A DNA stretch of 64,000 nt. Source: Neptuniibacter halophilus (GTDB lineage Bacteria; Pseudomonadota; Gammaproteobacteria; Pseudomonadales; Balneatricaceae). The stretch lies in contig NZ_AP027292.1 of NCBI RefSeq assembly GCF_030295765.1, forward strand, positions 2,852,001 to 2,916,000, written 5' to 3'. A model generated the notes under the pieces. The model ran no database searches and had not been told where the DNA came from. It saw only the letters and a program-made list of their open reading frames with translations. Positions 44,467 to 53,676 of this stretch are shown here, in pieces; the first letter of the stretch is position 1, and every line of letters begins with the position of its first letter. A program made the translations under genes and the position numbers.

Positions 44467-45037
44467 AGTGGCGTTGTGTAGTGTGAGCCTGATGCTTTCT
44501 GGTTGTGCGGCCAGTCTGGAGGATTACCGTCAGGTTGAACCCCGGCTGGAGCTGAATCAGTTTTTCGAGGGTTATCTCGAGGCGTATGGGATTGTTCAGG
44601 ATTATCGGGGCGCGGTGGTCAGGCGCTTCAGAGCAGACATGATCGGGCAATGGCAGGGTCAGCAGGGGGTGCTTGATGAGCAGTTTTGGTTTGCCGATGG
44701 TGAAACCCAGCACCGGTGCTGGCGTTTAAATAAGCAGGGGCAACGGTACACCGGTACCGCAGGTGACGTGCTCGGGCAGGCCGAAGGCCGGGTAGCCGGA
44801 AACGCACTGAATTGGCAATACCAACTATTACTGCCGGTTTCCGGGCGAGAGTGGACAGTGAGTTTAAATGACTGGATGTATCTGATCGATGAGGACAACC
44901 TGATAAACCGCGCAGTGATGACAAAATTTGGTATTGAGGTGGGGCAGATCACGCTCTATATCCGCAAGCTGAATCAGCCGCCTGTGCGTGCAATGACATC
45001 CGGCTGCAAGCTGACCGGAGTGAATCATGAGCAGTAA
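44453..45037 (+). CDS. DUF3833-family lipoprotein
   Basis: A 194-residue lipoprotein (lipobox SLMLSGC) of the DUF3833 family: LNQFFEGYLEAYGIVQDYRGAVVRRF, then EQFWFADGETQHRCW and the conserved NDWMYLIDEDNLINRAVMTKFGI. The start is GTG inside the end of the previous gene (14-bp overlap). It probably works in the outer membrane together with the DUF2878 and chalcone-isomerase-like proteins, a co-occurring trio whose reaction is not established. Confidence 0.87.
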   Translation: MNLSKVALCSVSLMLSGCAASLEDYRQVEPRLELNQFFEGYLEAYGIVQDYRGAVVRRFRADMIGQWQGQQGVLDEQFWFADGETQHRCWRLNKQGQRYTGTAGDVLGQAEGRVAGNALNWQYQLLLPVSGREWTVSLNDWMYLIDEDNLINRAVMTKFGIEVGQITLYIRKLNQPPVRAMTSGCKLTGVNHEQ

Positions 45038-45821
45038 AGAAATACCCTGGACGCGCGTATGGGTGACAGGCGCAGGCAAAGGCATCGGGGCGGCCCTGGC
45101 GATCCGTTTATGTCAGATGGGGTTAACGGTTTATGCCACCTCCCGGACAGAGGATGACCTTCTGAAACTAAGGCAGGATGCGGCAGGCGAAGCCGGAGAG
45201 ATTATTCCTGTGCCACTGGATATTACCCGGCCTGAACAGATCGCAGAACGGATGCAGCACTGGGATCACGAAGGCAGTTTTCCTGATCTGGTGATCCTTA
45301 ATGCGGGTACACATGACCCATTCCCTGCGCAGGCGTTTTCGGCTGAACGTTGCCGGCGGTTGCTGGCGGTTAATCTGCAGGGCAGCATCAATTGCCTGGA
45401 GCCGGTCCTGAAACGCTTTATCGCAAAGGGTGAAGGGCAGATCGCGGTAATGGCCTCTGTTGCCGGTTACCGTGGCCTGCCGACGGCGGCAGCTTACGGG
45501 GCCAGCAAAGCGGCATTGATTAATCTCTGTGAAGCGCTCTGTCTGGATCTGCAGGGCACAGGCGTGAAGTTGCAACTGATCAACCCGGGGTTTGTCAGAA
45601 CGCCATTGACCGATAAGAACGATTTTGCCATGCCGGCACTGCTGGAATCGGAGGACGCGGCTGAGCGGATTATTCGGGGGTTGCTGCAGGATCGTTTCGA
45701 GATCTGTTTCCCGAAACGCTTTACTTACGTGCTGAAGTTATTGCGTTTACTGCCTTATCGCCTCTACCTGTGGCTGATCGGGAAAAGTGTCAGGGTGCCT
45801 GATTCGGCAAAGGGGGATTAG
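45027..45821 (+). CDS. Short-chain dehydrogenase/reductase
   Basis: A 264-residue classical SDR: cofactor motif TGAGKGIGAALA, NAG (LNAGTHD), catalytic Ser in VMASVAGYRG and YGASK (Tyr-x-x-x-Lys). A C-terminal hydrophobic extension (YVLKLLRLLPYRLYLWLIGKS) may attach it to a membrane. NADP or NAD dependence and the substrate are not known. It overlaps the DUF3833 gene by 11 bp and ends the operon. Confidence 0.9.
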   Translation: MSSKEIPWTRVWVTGAGKGIGAALAIRLCQMGLTVYATSRTEDDLLKLRQDAAGEAGEIIPVPLDITRPEQIAERMQHWDHEGSFPDLVILNAGTHDPFPAQAFSAERCRRLLAVNLQGSINCLEPVLKRFIAKGEGQIAVMASVAGYRGLPTAAAYGASKAALINLCEALCLDLQGTGVKLQLINPGFVRTPLTDKNDFAMPALLESEDAAERIIRGLLQDRFEICFPKRFTYVLKLLRLLPYRLYLWLIGKSVRVPDSAKGD

Positions 45822-45968
45822 GCAGCCAGTATCTGCTGTGTTGCAGTACGGGTTGCAGGCTGTGGCCATTCAAAGCGAGTTGTGCCTTGTGTCTGCACAT
45901 TTCAGGAGGTTTAGTAACAGGGGTTATTTGCAGGTTGCTCAGCCGGTTATAACGGTGTTTGTTAAACG

Positions 45969-45998
45969 GGCCGGCTACCCGTGACAGGGTAGCCGGCC
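45969..45998. terminator. Bidirectional hairpin between convergent genes
   Basis: GGCCGGCTACCC and GGGTAGCCGGCC form a perfect 12-bp stem around GTGACA. It lies between the convergent SDR and choice-of-anchor genes. No long T-run follows, but stem strength and position suit a shared terminator. Confidence 0.7.
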
Positions 45999-46023
45999 GC
46001 AGCTCAGATGATCAGCAGAATGA

Positions 46024-47541
46024 TCAGTCCTCGATCTCTACCTTAAAGACAGAAACGGTATTGCTGATCTCGTTAGTGACGATCAGCCAGTCTTTGTTAT
46101 CCACAAACAGCAGACCTTCAGGGCCTACGTCGTTAACGTAGGTGTACTCACCACCTTCGGCACGCCAGTCAAAATCATAGAAGCCAACGCCGGTCGGGCG
46201 GGCCGGGTTATCCAGACGGTAGATAAACAGGTCGTTAGTCCGTTCGGTGGCGATAAAGGCATAGTCGTGTTTACCGATTTTACCTGTCGTAATCGACTCA
46301 GGTTCAGGGCCTTTATCATCGCTGCGGCTATCTACCCATTCTGCCTCGGGGCCGTGGGCCTCGATCGTCAGTTCGAAACTGCTGGCAGAATCGAATACCA
46401 GTTTGCCATTACCGTTCCAGACGGAGAAAGAGCGTCCGCCGTATGAGTAAATTTCATCATGGTCGCCGTCACCATCGGTGTCACCGTGGGCGGTTGTGGT
46501 TTTCAGGCGGCCCAGGTTTTCATCCATCTGCAGTTCGGCTGCATTGGGGAAAGCTTCCGGGTCCAGAGTCAGGTCTTTAACCCGGACCTCTTCGCTGTAA
46601 CCCTCGTAATCACGGGCATCGCCTTCGTTAGCGCTGAGGATAAAGGTGTTTTTACCGCGTTGGAATGTGGTGATTGCATCCGGCTGGTACATCCCTTTGG
46701 TCGGCCATGGCTGGATATTGATGCCATCATCTTTGTTGCTGGCGTCAAATGCGTTCATCTTCTGCTTGTGCTTTTTAAAGCCCAGACCGTAGATGTCGGT
46801 AATGGTAGCTGAAGCGATATCCAGTTTTGCCAGTGCATTGTTTTCCTGCAGGCTGATCCATGCGGTGCCAGAGTCGGCGTCGACAGCGATATATTCCGGT
46901 TCCAGATCCTGAGCAACGCTGGAGCCCGGGCCGAAGATGCGCACATCTTTCAGTTTCTGGTCATTAAACCCGGTGAAGTCGGCGGTGGTTACCTGCCAGC
47001 TACCGGTGGTGATGACACTGACAGAACCTTCAGGATCATTGCTGTAATCGTCACTTGGCTCGCCTTCGTTAGCGACCAGCAGGTAGTTGCCATCGGGAGT
47101 AAAGGTCAGCATGTCGGGCAGGGCGCCGGCTTCGATTACTTCCTGCTCCTCACCGTCCAGATCGAAAATGACAACCAGACCATTCGCCTGCTTGTCTTCC
47201 GCTTCAACGGCAACGGCAACCCATTCGCCGAATACTGCAACGCTGTTCGGGCCGCCACCGTAGATGCTCAGGTCGATAAAGCCGAATTCGCTGATTTTGC
47301 CTTCGTCAGAAAGGGACAGTATGCGCAGTCCGTTCTCGGCTGCATTGGTGACATAGATGCGCTTTGCTATGCTGCTGTAGGCGGCGATCTCAGTGCAGCT
47401 TTCCGTATCGGCATCCACGCAACTGTTGATGGCTTCTTTATACTGGTCAAGCTGGGTGATTTTAACGGCCGCCTGGGTCTGGGTGGACAGGCCAAAGGCG
47501 AGTGCCATGCCGATGGCAGAGGCGAGAATTTGCTTTTTCAT
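46024..47541 (-). CDS. Choice-of-anchor I / secreted beta-propeller protein
   Basis: A 505-residue secreted protein with a signal peptide cut after TQTQAA. It forms a seven-bladed-propeller-like repeat architecture and matches the choice-of-anchor I family: PNSVAVFGEWVAVAVEAE, GALPDMLTFTPDGNYLLVANEGEPSDDYSNDPEGSVSVI seen as adjacent blades, and GPEPESITTGKIGKHDYAFI. A calcium-type loop DTDGDGDHDE is visible. No C-terminal anchor or sorting motif is present, so it is probably periplasmic or released. Relatives are annotated as alkaline-phosphatase-like, but activity is not established. Confidence 0.85.
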   Translation of the reverse strand: MKKQILASAIGMALAFGLSTQTQAAVKITQLDQYKEAINSCVDADTESCTEIAAYSSIAKRIYVTNAAENGLRILSLSDEGKISEFGFIDLSIYGGGPNSVAVFGEWVAVAVEAEDKQANGLVVIFDLDGEEQEVIEAGALPDMLTFTPDGNYLLVANEGEPSDDYSNDPEGSVSVITTGSWQVTTADFTGFNDQKLKDVRIFGPGSSVAQDLEPEYIAVDADSGTAWISLQENNALAKLDIASATITDIYGLGFKKHKQKMNAFDASNKDDGINIQPWPTKGMYQPDAITTFQRGKNTFILSANEGDARDYEGYSEEVRVKDLTLDPEAFPNAAELQMDENLGRLKTTTAHGDTDGDGDHDEIYSYGGRSFSVWNGNGKLVFDSASSFELTIEAHGPEAEWVDSRSDDKGPEPESITTGKIGKHDYAFIATERTNDLFIYRLDNPARPTGVGFYDFDWRAEGGEYTYVNDVGPEGLLFVDNKDWLIVTNEISNTVSVFKVEIED

Positions 47542-47958
47542 TTTCTACTCCGTGAAATCAGGGTTCGCAATGGGCTCCATTGTTGAGCAGGAAAATTTCA
47601 ATTCGTTGACACTTATATGAAGCCCGTAAGTCGCCTGAGTGTTATTCATACTGAGGTTGGCAACCGATGGGCCAGGCAGGGGCAGAGACGCTGGTTATTT
47701 TGACATCAGTCGGGATGAACGGTATAAATCGCCCCTTTGTCTTTACCGGCCGGTCAATAACCGCTTTCGTACCCGCTGCGGACGGATCAATACAGGGCCG
47801 GATTAAGAAGGTACTCCCCGCAATACCTGCTACCCTGTATTACTTACATAGTCATTGCTGACGCGAAGGCGGTGGTGGCTAAACCAGGCAGGGGTGCTGT
47901 GATACAGCACACAATGCAGGTGGCTCAGTTTAAAACGATGTGATTCGAAAGAGGCGCA
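47542..47958. other. Intergenic region, no gene seen
   Basis: 417 bp between divergent genes. Promoters for both must lie here. I see no convincing conserved boxes, repeats or RNA structure. Confidence 0.5.
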
Positions 47959-48534
47959 ATGGATAAGGTATATATCAGTGCCCAGCAACTGCTGGAAGAT
48001 TCAACTCAGATGGCTCTGCAGATTTTTGAAAGCGGCTTTCGCCCGGACTATATTGTCGGCGTCTGGCGTGGCGGTGCTCCGGTTGGTATCACTGTGCAGG
48101 AGGTGCTGGATTGCCTGGGTGTCGAGTCTGATCATATCGCTATCCGTACCTCCTCATACACGGGTATTGGTGAACGCAGCCGTCATATCAAGGTGCACGG
48201 CCTGACTTACCTGATCAAACGTCTGGAATCTGAAGACTCTCTGTTGATTGTTGATGATGTGCACGATTCCGGCCTGAGTATCGCGCAGACGGTACTGGAG
48301 CTGAAAAAGGCGTGTAAAAAGAACACCCCTGAGATCCGTATTGCCACACCGTATTATAAGCCTGCGAATAACCAGACCGAGGGTGTGCCGGATTACTTCG
48401 TTCACGAAACCAACGAGTGGCTGGTATTTCCGCACGAACTCGATGGCCTGAGCCAGGAAGAGATTCTGGCGAATAAGCCTGAGTTTGCCGCAGTGGCTGC
48501 GAAAATGGCTAAACTGGGGCGTTTTAAGTCTTAA
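47959..48534 (+). CDS. Phosphoribosyltransferase-family protein
   Basis: A 191-residue soluble protein with the PRPP-binding loop LLIVDDVHDSGLS and the N-terminal DYIVGVWRGGAPVGITVQE, as in hypoxanthine/xanthine phosphoribosyltransferases. Base salvage from PRPP is the likely reaction; the base is not clear from sequence. It is 24 bp upstream of tag and probably shares its transcript. Confidence 0.88.
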   Translation: MDKVYISAQQLLEDSTQMALQIFESGFRPDYIVGVWRGGAPVGITVQEVLDCLGVESDHIAIRTSSYTGIGERSRHIKVHGLTYLIKRLESEDSLLIVDDVHDSGLSIAQTVLELKKACKKNTPEIRIATPYYKPANNQTEGVPDYFVHETNEWLVFPHELDGLSQEEILANKPEFAAVAAKMAKLGRFKS

Positions 48535-48558
48535 ATTTTTCGCTATCAGGGATAGAGC

Positions 48559-49152
48559 ATGATCCAGTCGGAACAGGATGGTAAAAAGCGCTGCTTCGGC
48601 AATAAACCGGGTCAGGAATTCTATGCGCAGTACCACGATAATGAGTGGGGTGTACCGGTATATGATGATCAGCATCTGTTTGAGATGCTGATTCTCGAAG
48701 GCGCACAGGCAGGTCTCAGTTGGGAAACGGTACTGCGTAAACGTGATGGATATCGTCAGGCTTTTCATCAGTTTGATGTACAGCGCGTTGCCGATATGAG
48801 TGATGCAGAGCTGGAAGCACTGCGCGCTAATCCTGCTATTATCCGCAATAAACTGAAGATCTTTTCAGCAAGGAAAAATGCCCGGGTGTTTCTTCAGTTA
48901 CAGCAGGAGTTCGGCTCCTTTTCTGATTACCTCTGGGCTTATGTGGATCATAAGCCGCAGATCAATCATTGGCAGAGCTTTGACGAGGTGCCGGTCACCA
49001 CTGAGATCAGTGACCGGATTTCTAAAGATCTTAAAAAGCGCGGTATGTCGTTTGTCGGTTCCACTATTATCTATGCCTATATGCAGGGTGTGGGACTGGT
49101 GAATGACCATCTTACCGAGTGCTGGTGTTACGGGCGTACAGGTCACGCTTAA
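48559..49152 (+). CDS. tag: DNA-3-methyladenine glycosylase I
   Basis: A 197-residue base-excision enzyme. Tag family motifs are present: RCFG (Zn-ligand Cys), YHDNEWGVPVYDDQHLFEMLILEGAQAGLSWETVL, and the C-terminal GMSFVGSTIIYAYMQGVGLVNDHLTECW with the second zinc site. It removes 3-methyladenine from DNA. It follows the phosphoribosyltransferase gene closely and overlaps the convergent pirin gene by four bases. Confidence 0.96.
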   Translation: MIQSEQDGKKRCFGNKPGQEFYAQYHDNEWGVPVYDDQHLFEMLILEGAQAGLSWETVLRKRDGYRQAFHQFDVQRVADMSDAELEALRANPAIIRNKLKIFSARKNARVFLQLQQEFGSFSDYLWAYVDHKPQINHWQSFDEVPVTTEISDRISKDLKKRGMSFVGSTIIYAYMQGVGLVNDHLTECWCYGRTGHA

Positions 49153-49838
49153 ACTTCTGGCAACTCAAACAACAGGGCCTCAAATCCACTGGCTTCAGTG
49201 ATGCTCAGTTCAGGCTCCTGTCTCAGATGCAGAGCGTCCCCCGCCTTCAGTGTGATACCGTTGATCTTTGCCTGCCCGCGCGCCAGATGCAGGTAATATT
49301 CCCGCCCTGATTGGGTCTGATAAGTCAGATCCTGTTCTGTCTGAACCCGGTAAAGGCTGATCTCCTGACGCACCAGCAGGCTGTCCTCTCTGCCGTCTGC
49401 GGAGGCCAGTAACTGCAGACCCTGCTGGTTGGCAAAGCGGCGTTCGAAATAACGTGGTTTGGTCTGGGTCTGATCAGGCCGAATCCAGATCTGAAGGAAC
49501 TGTAACGGCGTGTCTTCTGACGGATTAAACTCACTGTGCATGATGCCGCTTCCGGCACTCATTACCTGCAGGTCACCCGCCTTGAGAATGCTGTGATAGC
49601 CCATGGTATCGCGATGTTCCAGTGATCCCTCCAGCACATAACTGATGATCTCCATATCGCGGTGAGGGTGGGTTTCGAACCCACTGCCCGGTGAGACGAT
49701 GTCGTCATTCAGTACCCGCAGGTGTGAAATCCCCATATGTTGCGGGTCGTAATAGTGACCGAAGGAAAAGCTGTGTTTTGAATCCAGCCAGCTATAACGG
49801 GCTTTGCCGCGCTCATCGGATTTACGAATCTGTATCAT
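49149..49838 (-). CDS. Pirin-family protein (YhhW-like)
   Basis: A 229-residue bicupin. The metal-binding pattern FETHPHRDMEIISYVLEGSLEHRD and the later MHSE are typical of pirin/quercetinase YhhW. E. coli YhhW has quercetin 2,3-dioxygenase activity; the natural substrate is unknown. Translation starts at 49838 behind CAGGAG. It is downstream of doxX on the same strand, with a GGGGAGG/CCTCCCC hairpin between them. Confidence 0.93.
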   Translation of the reverse strand: MIQIRKSDERGKARYSWLDSKHSFSFGHYYDPQHMGISHLRVLNDDIVSPGSGFETHPHRDMEIISYVLEGSLEHRDTMGYHSILKAGDLQVMSAGSGIMHSEFNPSEDTPLQFLQIWIRPDQTQTKPRYFERRFANQQGLQLLASADGREDSLLVRQEISLYRVQTEQDLTYQTQSGREYYLHLARGQAKINGITLKAGDALHLRQEPELSITEASGFEALLFELPEV

Positions 49839-49886
49839 AGGATTGGCTCCTGGGGAGGTCGGGCCTCCCCGCGTTGTCTGTAAATT

Positions 49887-50333
49887 TCAGGACAGTTTGT
49901 TTTCGATCAGGGCATCAACGGACAGCTTGCCGGCACCACTGAAGAGCAGTGAAACAGAAGCGGCCAGCAGGGCCAGTCCGAATTCGTAACCGTTGTTGCT
50001 CATAAACAGGCCGTTAGCAAAATGCACGGCGAAGATCGCTACCAGCATGGCGATAGCCAGTGCCGCCGCAGCAGGACGAACCAGCAGGCCAATCAGCAGG
50101 GCGATACCGCCAAAAAATTCTGCGCTACCTGCCATCAATGCCATCAGGTAGCCCGGCTCCAGCCCAATGGATGCCATCCACTGACCCGTGCCTTCCAGAC
50201 CGTAGCCGCCAAAAGCGCCAAACAGTTTCTGAGCCCCGTGGGCAATAAAGATGATGCCAATCGGAATACGAAGCGCGAGGGCGGCCAGACCGGCGTTGCT
50301 GGAAACGATATTTTTGATCAGTGCGTTGTTCAT
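49887..50333 (-). CDS. DoxX-family membrane protein
   Basis: A 148-residue inner-membrane protein with four TM helices. It matches DoxX: LALRIPIGIIFIAHGAQKLFG, GSAEFFGGIALLIGLLVRPAA and HFANGLFMSNNGYEFGLALLAA. The family is linked to redox stress; no reaction is defined here. It forms a doxX-pirin pair divergent from a LysR gene, a common arrangement. Confidence 0.93.
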   Translation of the reverse strand: MNNALIKNIVSSNAGLAALALRIPIGIIFIAHGAQKLFGAFGGYGLEGTGQWMASIGLEPGYLMALMAGSAEFFGGIALLIGLLVRPAAAALAIAMLVAIFAVHFANGLFMSNNGYEFGLALLAASVSLLFSGAGKLSVDALIENKLS

Positions 50334-50418
50334 GGTGAATCTCCGTTTGTTAAGCAGTTCAGTGTTTCTGAATTTTTAACTATGATAACCACGGGTTTTT
50401 ATAAAAAATAACGGAGAA

Positions 50419-50439
50419 TTTTGACCTGAATGGTCAAAA
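50419..50439. promoter_or_regulatory. Perfect palindrome between doxX and the LysR gene
   Basis: TTTTGACC and GGTCAAAA flank TGAAT. It lies 10 bp before the lysR start and is the best candidate binding site for the divergent LysR regulator, controlling both itself and doxX-pirin. Confidence 0.7.
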
Positions 50440-50449
50440 AATTTGAATT

Positions 50450-51364
50450 ATGTTTTCGCCTATTACACTGGATGCATTGCGCACCCTGGATGCGATTGAC
50501 CGGCGTAAGAGTTTCGCTGCGGCCGCAGAAGAGCTGTATCGGGTTCCTTCTGCGCTCTCCTATACCATCAGTAAGCTGGAGGAGGAGCTGGGGGTGGAGA
50601 TCTTTGATCGCAGCCGGCGCAAAGCAGAACTGACCCCCGTCGGCCGGCTGATTCTGGAGCAGGGCCGGGATATTCTGCTTGCGACCGAAGAGTTAACTCA
50701 ACTAGCCCGGCAGAAAGCTGAGGGCTGGGAGGTGGAGTTGACCCTGTGTATCGACAGTCTGATCAGTTATGAACCGGTATTTGAACTGATTGCCGAGTTT
50801 CAGCAGATCCAGCCCCGGGTCAAAGTCCGGCTTCTGGAAGAGGTGCTGGGTGGAGGTTGGGATGCGCTCAACTCCGAACGCTGTGATCTGGTGATCGGTG
50901 CTCCCGGTGCATCGCCCGCCAGAAAGATTGAAACCTTTCCTTTGGGGGAAGTGGTATTTGAATTTGCTGTGGCAGCCGGTCACCCGCTCACCCGTCTGGC
51001 GCAGCCCATCGCGCTGGAACAGGTCAGGCAGTTTCCGACGGTGGTCGTGGCAGACAGCTCGCGTCATCTGCCGGTCCGCTCCACGGGTTTGCTGGATGGG
51101 CGCAGCCGAATCACCGTACCGAGCATGCAGAAAAAAATTGAGGCCCAGATTAACGGCGTGGGGGTTGGCTATCTGCCGGTGCATATGATCAGTCGGGCAC
51201 TGGACGAAAAACAATTGATTCCGCTGACGCTGTCTGAAATCAGGGATACGGTCGATCTGCATCTCGCCTGGCGGCGGGGGCCACTGGGTAAGGGGGCTAA
51301 ATGGTTTATCGAGCGTCTGCAGCAGTACCGGTTTGATCCTCAGCAGGGGCTGGTCAGGATCTGA
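50450..51364 (+). CDS. LysR-family transcriptional regulator
   Basis: A 304-residue protein with an N-terminal winged HTH (LDALRTLDAIDRRKSFAAAAEELYRVPSALSYTISKLEEELGVEIFDRS in two parts, residues 6-55) and a C-terminal substrate-binding domain (about 90-300). It probably regulates the divergent doxX-pirin genes through the palindrome at 50419-50439. No clear Shine-Dalgarno site precedes the ATG. The effector is unknown. Confidence 0.93.
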   Translation: MFSPITLDALRTLDAIDRRKSFAAAAEELYRVPSALSYTISKLEEELGVEIFDRSRRKAELTPVGRLILEQGRDILLATEELTQLARQKAEGWEVELTLCIDSLISYEPVFELIAEFQQIQPRVKVRLLEEVLGGGWDALNSERCDLVIGAPGASPARKIETFPLGEVVFEFAVAAGHPLTRLAQPIALEQVRQFPTVVVADSSRHLPVRSTGLLDGRSRITVPSMQKKIEAQINGVGVGYLPVHMISRALDEKQLIPLTLSEIRDTVDLHLAWRRGPLGKGAKWFIERLQQYRFDPQQGLVRI

Positions 51365-51392
51365 CCGGTGAGAGGTGTAACGCCGGGCGCGG

Positions 51393-51704
51393 TCAGGGTT
51401 GCCATTGATAGCGTTTCAGGGGGATTTTACCTGCGGCAAACATGACACCTTCTGATTCCAGCCTCTGTTTCTGTCTCAGGTAAGCTTCGCTGCCATGAGG
51501 AAAGGAGATCATCCCTCTGGCATTGATCACCCGGTGCCAGGGCAGGTTGGTGTCGGCGGGCAGTTGGCTCAGCGTGCGACCCACGGCGCGGGCCATGCGT
51601 GGCAGGCCTGCCAGTTCTGCAACCTGACCGTAGGTAGCAACATTGCCCGGGGGGATGGCAGCAACAACCTGCCAGAATCGTTCCTGATAACTGAGTTCCT
51701 GCAT
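51393..51704 (-). CDS. Alkyltransferase-like protein (ATL), MGMT family
   Basis: A 103-residue protein with the O6-alkylguanine alkyltransferase C-terminal fold: IPPGNVATYGQVAELAGLP and GRTLSQLP. The active-site motif is PWHRV, with Trp in place of the alkyl-acceptor Cys. It should bind O6-alkylguanine and recruit nucleotide excision repair without repairing it directly. ATG at 51704 with AGAGGA upstream is preferred over a longer TTG-initiated reading at 51752. Confidence 0.92.
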   Translation of the reverse strand: MQELSYQERFWQVVAAIPPGNVATYGQVAELAGLPRMARAVGRTLSQLPADTNLPWHRVINARGMISFPHGSEAYLRQKQRLESEGVMFAAGKIPLKRYQWQP

Positions 51705-51898
51705 TGGCTTCCTCTTAATACGCTCCAAATACGCTACAGGAGAATAGATCAACAGGAGGGCTGACGGAACGTGTGATTTGCTCCATTTGCATTTATCCCT
51801 GTCCGACGTCGCAGAAAAGCCCTACGAATAGAGGGATGATAATACCTGAGTGAAATGCTAGGGTAATGGCATCGCTTAACTTTGGATTGTGACCTTAT

Positions 51899-53365
51899 AT
51901 GGCTCAGCTTGAATCGCTTAATTTTGATAACAGCTACGTGCAGTTCCCGGCAGGATTCTATCAGCGGATCGAGCCGACACCGCTGCGCGATCCGTTTCTG
52001 ATTGCGTTTAATCCGGCAGTGGCCGGCTTACTGGATCTGGACCCATGCAGCGTGCAGCCGAAAAAACTGGCGCAGTATCTGGGAGGGCACAAGCCGCTGC
52101 CCGGCAGTGAACCGCTGGCGATGAAATATACCGGACACCAGTTTGGTGTTTACAACCCCGAGCTGGGAGATGGCCGGGGCTTGTTGCTCGGAGAGGTACT
52201 GAATCAGCAAGGCGAGCGTTGGGATCTGCATCTTAAAGGTGCCGGGCGTACTGCCTTCTCCCGGTTTGGTGATGGTCGGGCAGTGCTGCGTTCGAGTATC
52301 CGCGAGTATCTGGTCAGCGAGGCGATGCATGGCCTTGGAATACCTACGACCCGTGCACTGGCGCTGGTGGGCAGTGAAGAACGGGTGATGCGTGATGGCA
52401 TGATGGAGCCTTGTGCCGCGTTACTCAGGGTGACTCAGTGTCATATTCGTTTTGGTCACTTTGAATACTTCTATTACAGTCGTCAGCATGACCAGTTGCA
52501 GTTGCTGGCGGATTACTGTCTGCAGCGTTTCTTCGCGGATTGTCTTGAGCAGGAGCAGCCCTATCTGGCGATGTTTCAGGAGGTGGTGCGGCGTAGCGCC
52601 CGGCTGGTGGCAAAATGGCAGGCCTATGGTTTTGTTCATGCGGTACTGAATACAGACAATATGTCGCTGATCGGTGAGACCTTTGACTACGGCCCCTACA
52701 GTTTTATGGACAGCTACAAGCCGGATACCATCAGCAACCACAATGATCATCAGGGGCGCTATGCATTTGCCCGGCAGCCGGCGATTGTGCAGTGGAATCT
52801 CTCCTGTCTGGCGCAGGCGCTGTTGCCATTGATCGATAAAGAAGATCTGATCGCTGCGCTGGATAGCTTTCCGGCGCTCTACGAAACCGCTGAGCTGCAG
52901 GAGTTTCGTAACCGACTGGGCCTGCAGCAGGTTGCAGAGGATGATGCTGTACTGGTTAAAGAGTTACAGCAGTTGTTTGCTCAGCAGGCGCTGGATATGA
53001 ATCGCTTCTTCCGGAAATTGTCCGACTTTGATGGTTCTGAGCAGAGCCTTACTGATTTGATGGCACTGTGCTGTTCACCGGAACAGCTTACCCCGTGGTT
53101 GCTGAAATATGAGCAGAGGTTGCTGCAAGAAGCGGCGAGCCAGCCGATACGCCGGGCGCAGATGCGGGCGGTGAATCCGGAGTTTATTCTGCGTAACTAC
53201 ATGGCGGAGGAAGCGATCCGCAGCGCCACAGAAGGGGATTTCACCCTGGTGCATTCACTCACCGATCTGTTGCGTAAACCGATGCAGGAAAATCCGGATT
53301 TCGCACATTATGCAGAGGCCCCCCCGGAGTGGGCCGGAGGGATCTGCCTGACCTGTTCATCCTGA
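51899..53365 (+). CDS. selO: SelO-family protein adenylyltransferase (YdiU)
   Basis: A 488-residue pseudokinase-fold AMP transferase. Characteristic segments are YTGHQFGVYNPELGDGRGLLLGE, LHLKGAGRTAFSRFGDGRAVLRSSIREYL, THTDN-type FVHAVLNTDNMSLIGETFDYGPYSFMD (in which the catalytic Asn-Asp are seen) and the C-terminal CLTCSS. SelO transfers AMP to Ser, Thr or Tyr of proteins in redox stress. The last CxxC could form a disulfide. Start ATG at 51899; the ribosome site is weak. Confidence 0.95.
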   Translation: MAQLESLNFDNSYVQFPAGFYQRIEPTPLRDPFLIAFNPAVAGLLDLDPCSVQPKKLAQYLGGHKPLPGSEPLAMKYTGHQFGVYNPELGDGRGLLLGEVLNQQGERWDLHLKGAGRTAFSRFGDGRAVLRSSIREYLVSEAMHGLGIPTTRALALVGSEERVMRDGMMEPCAALLRVTQCHIRFGHFEYFYYSRQHDQLQLLADYCLQRFFADCLEQEQPYLAMFQEVVRRSARLVAKWQAYGFVHAVLNTDNMSLIGETFDYGPYSFMDSYKPDTISNHNDHQGRYAFARQPAIVQWNLSCLAQALLPLIDKEDLIAALDSFPALYETAELQEFRNRLGLQQVAEDDAVLVKELQQLFAQQALDMNRFFRKLSDFDGSEQSLTDLMALCCSPEQLTPWLLKYEQRLLQEAASQPIRRAQMRAVNPEFILRNYMAEEAIRSATEGDFTLVHSLTDLLRKPMQENPDFAHYAEAPPEWAGGICLTCSS

Positions 53366-53676
53366 GGAAGCCACTAACAGCACCTGCGTATCTCAGACTT
53401 TCAGTGTCTTTAACGCACATCGCTATATTTGCGGAATGTCCAAGGGGCTGTTTTTCATCATTCACAAAGTCATGTTTTGGCGCTGTGCGCCCCGCAGTGC
53501 CGGCTTTGTAACGGTTATTTGCTTTGTCAGCCGGCCTGAAAAAGTCGCGACATGGCCTGCACCATCTGTCTTGTATCCGGCCGTTCTGTAGCCCTTTGAT
53601 AAAGCATCAGATTTATCCTCAGGTTCCCTCAGTTAAAAAATAACCAATTTTCTTGTAAAAAAGGCTGATTTTTTCG

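Noticed and set aside
47583..47625. Pho-box-like sequence upstream of the choice-of-anchor gene
   Set aside because: Only one half resembles TGTCA-type boxes; too weak to call.
49852..49870. GGGGAGG/CCTCCCC hairpin as terminator between doxX and pirin
   Set aside because: There is no T-run and it overlaps the region of the pirin ribosome site; at most it could attenuate translation.
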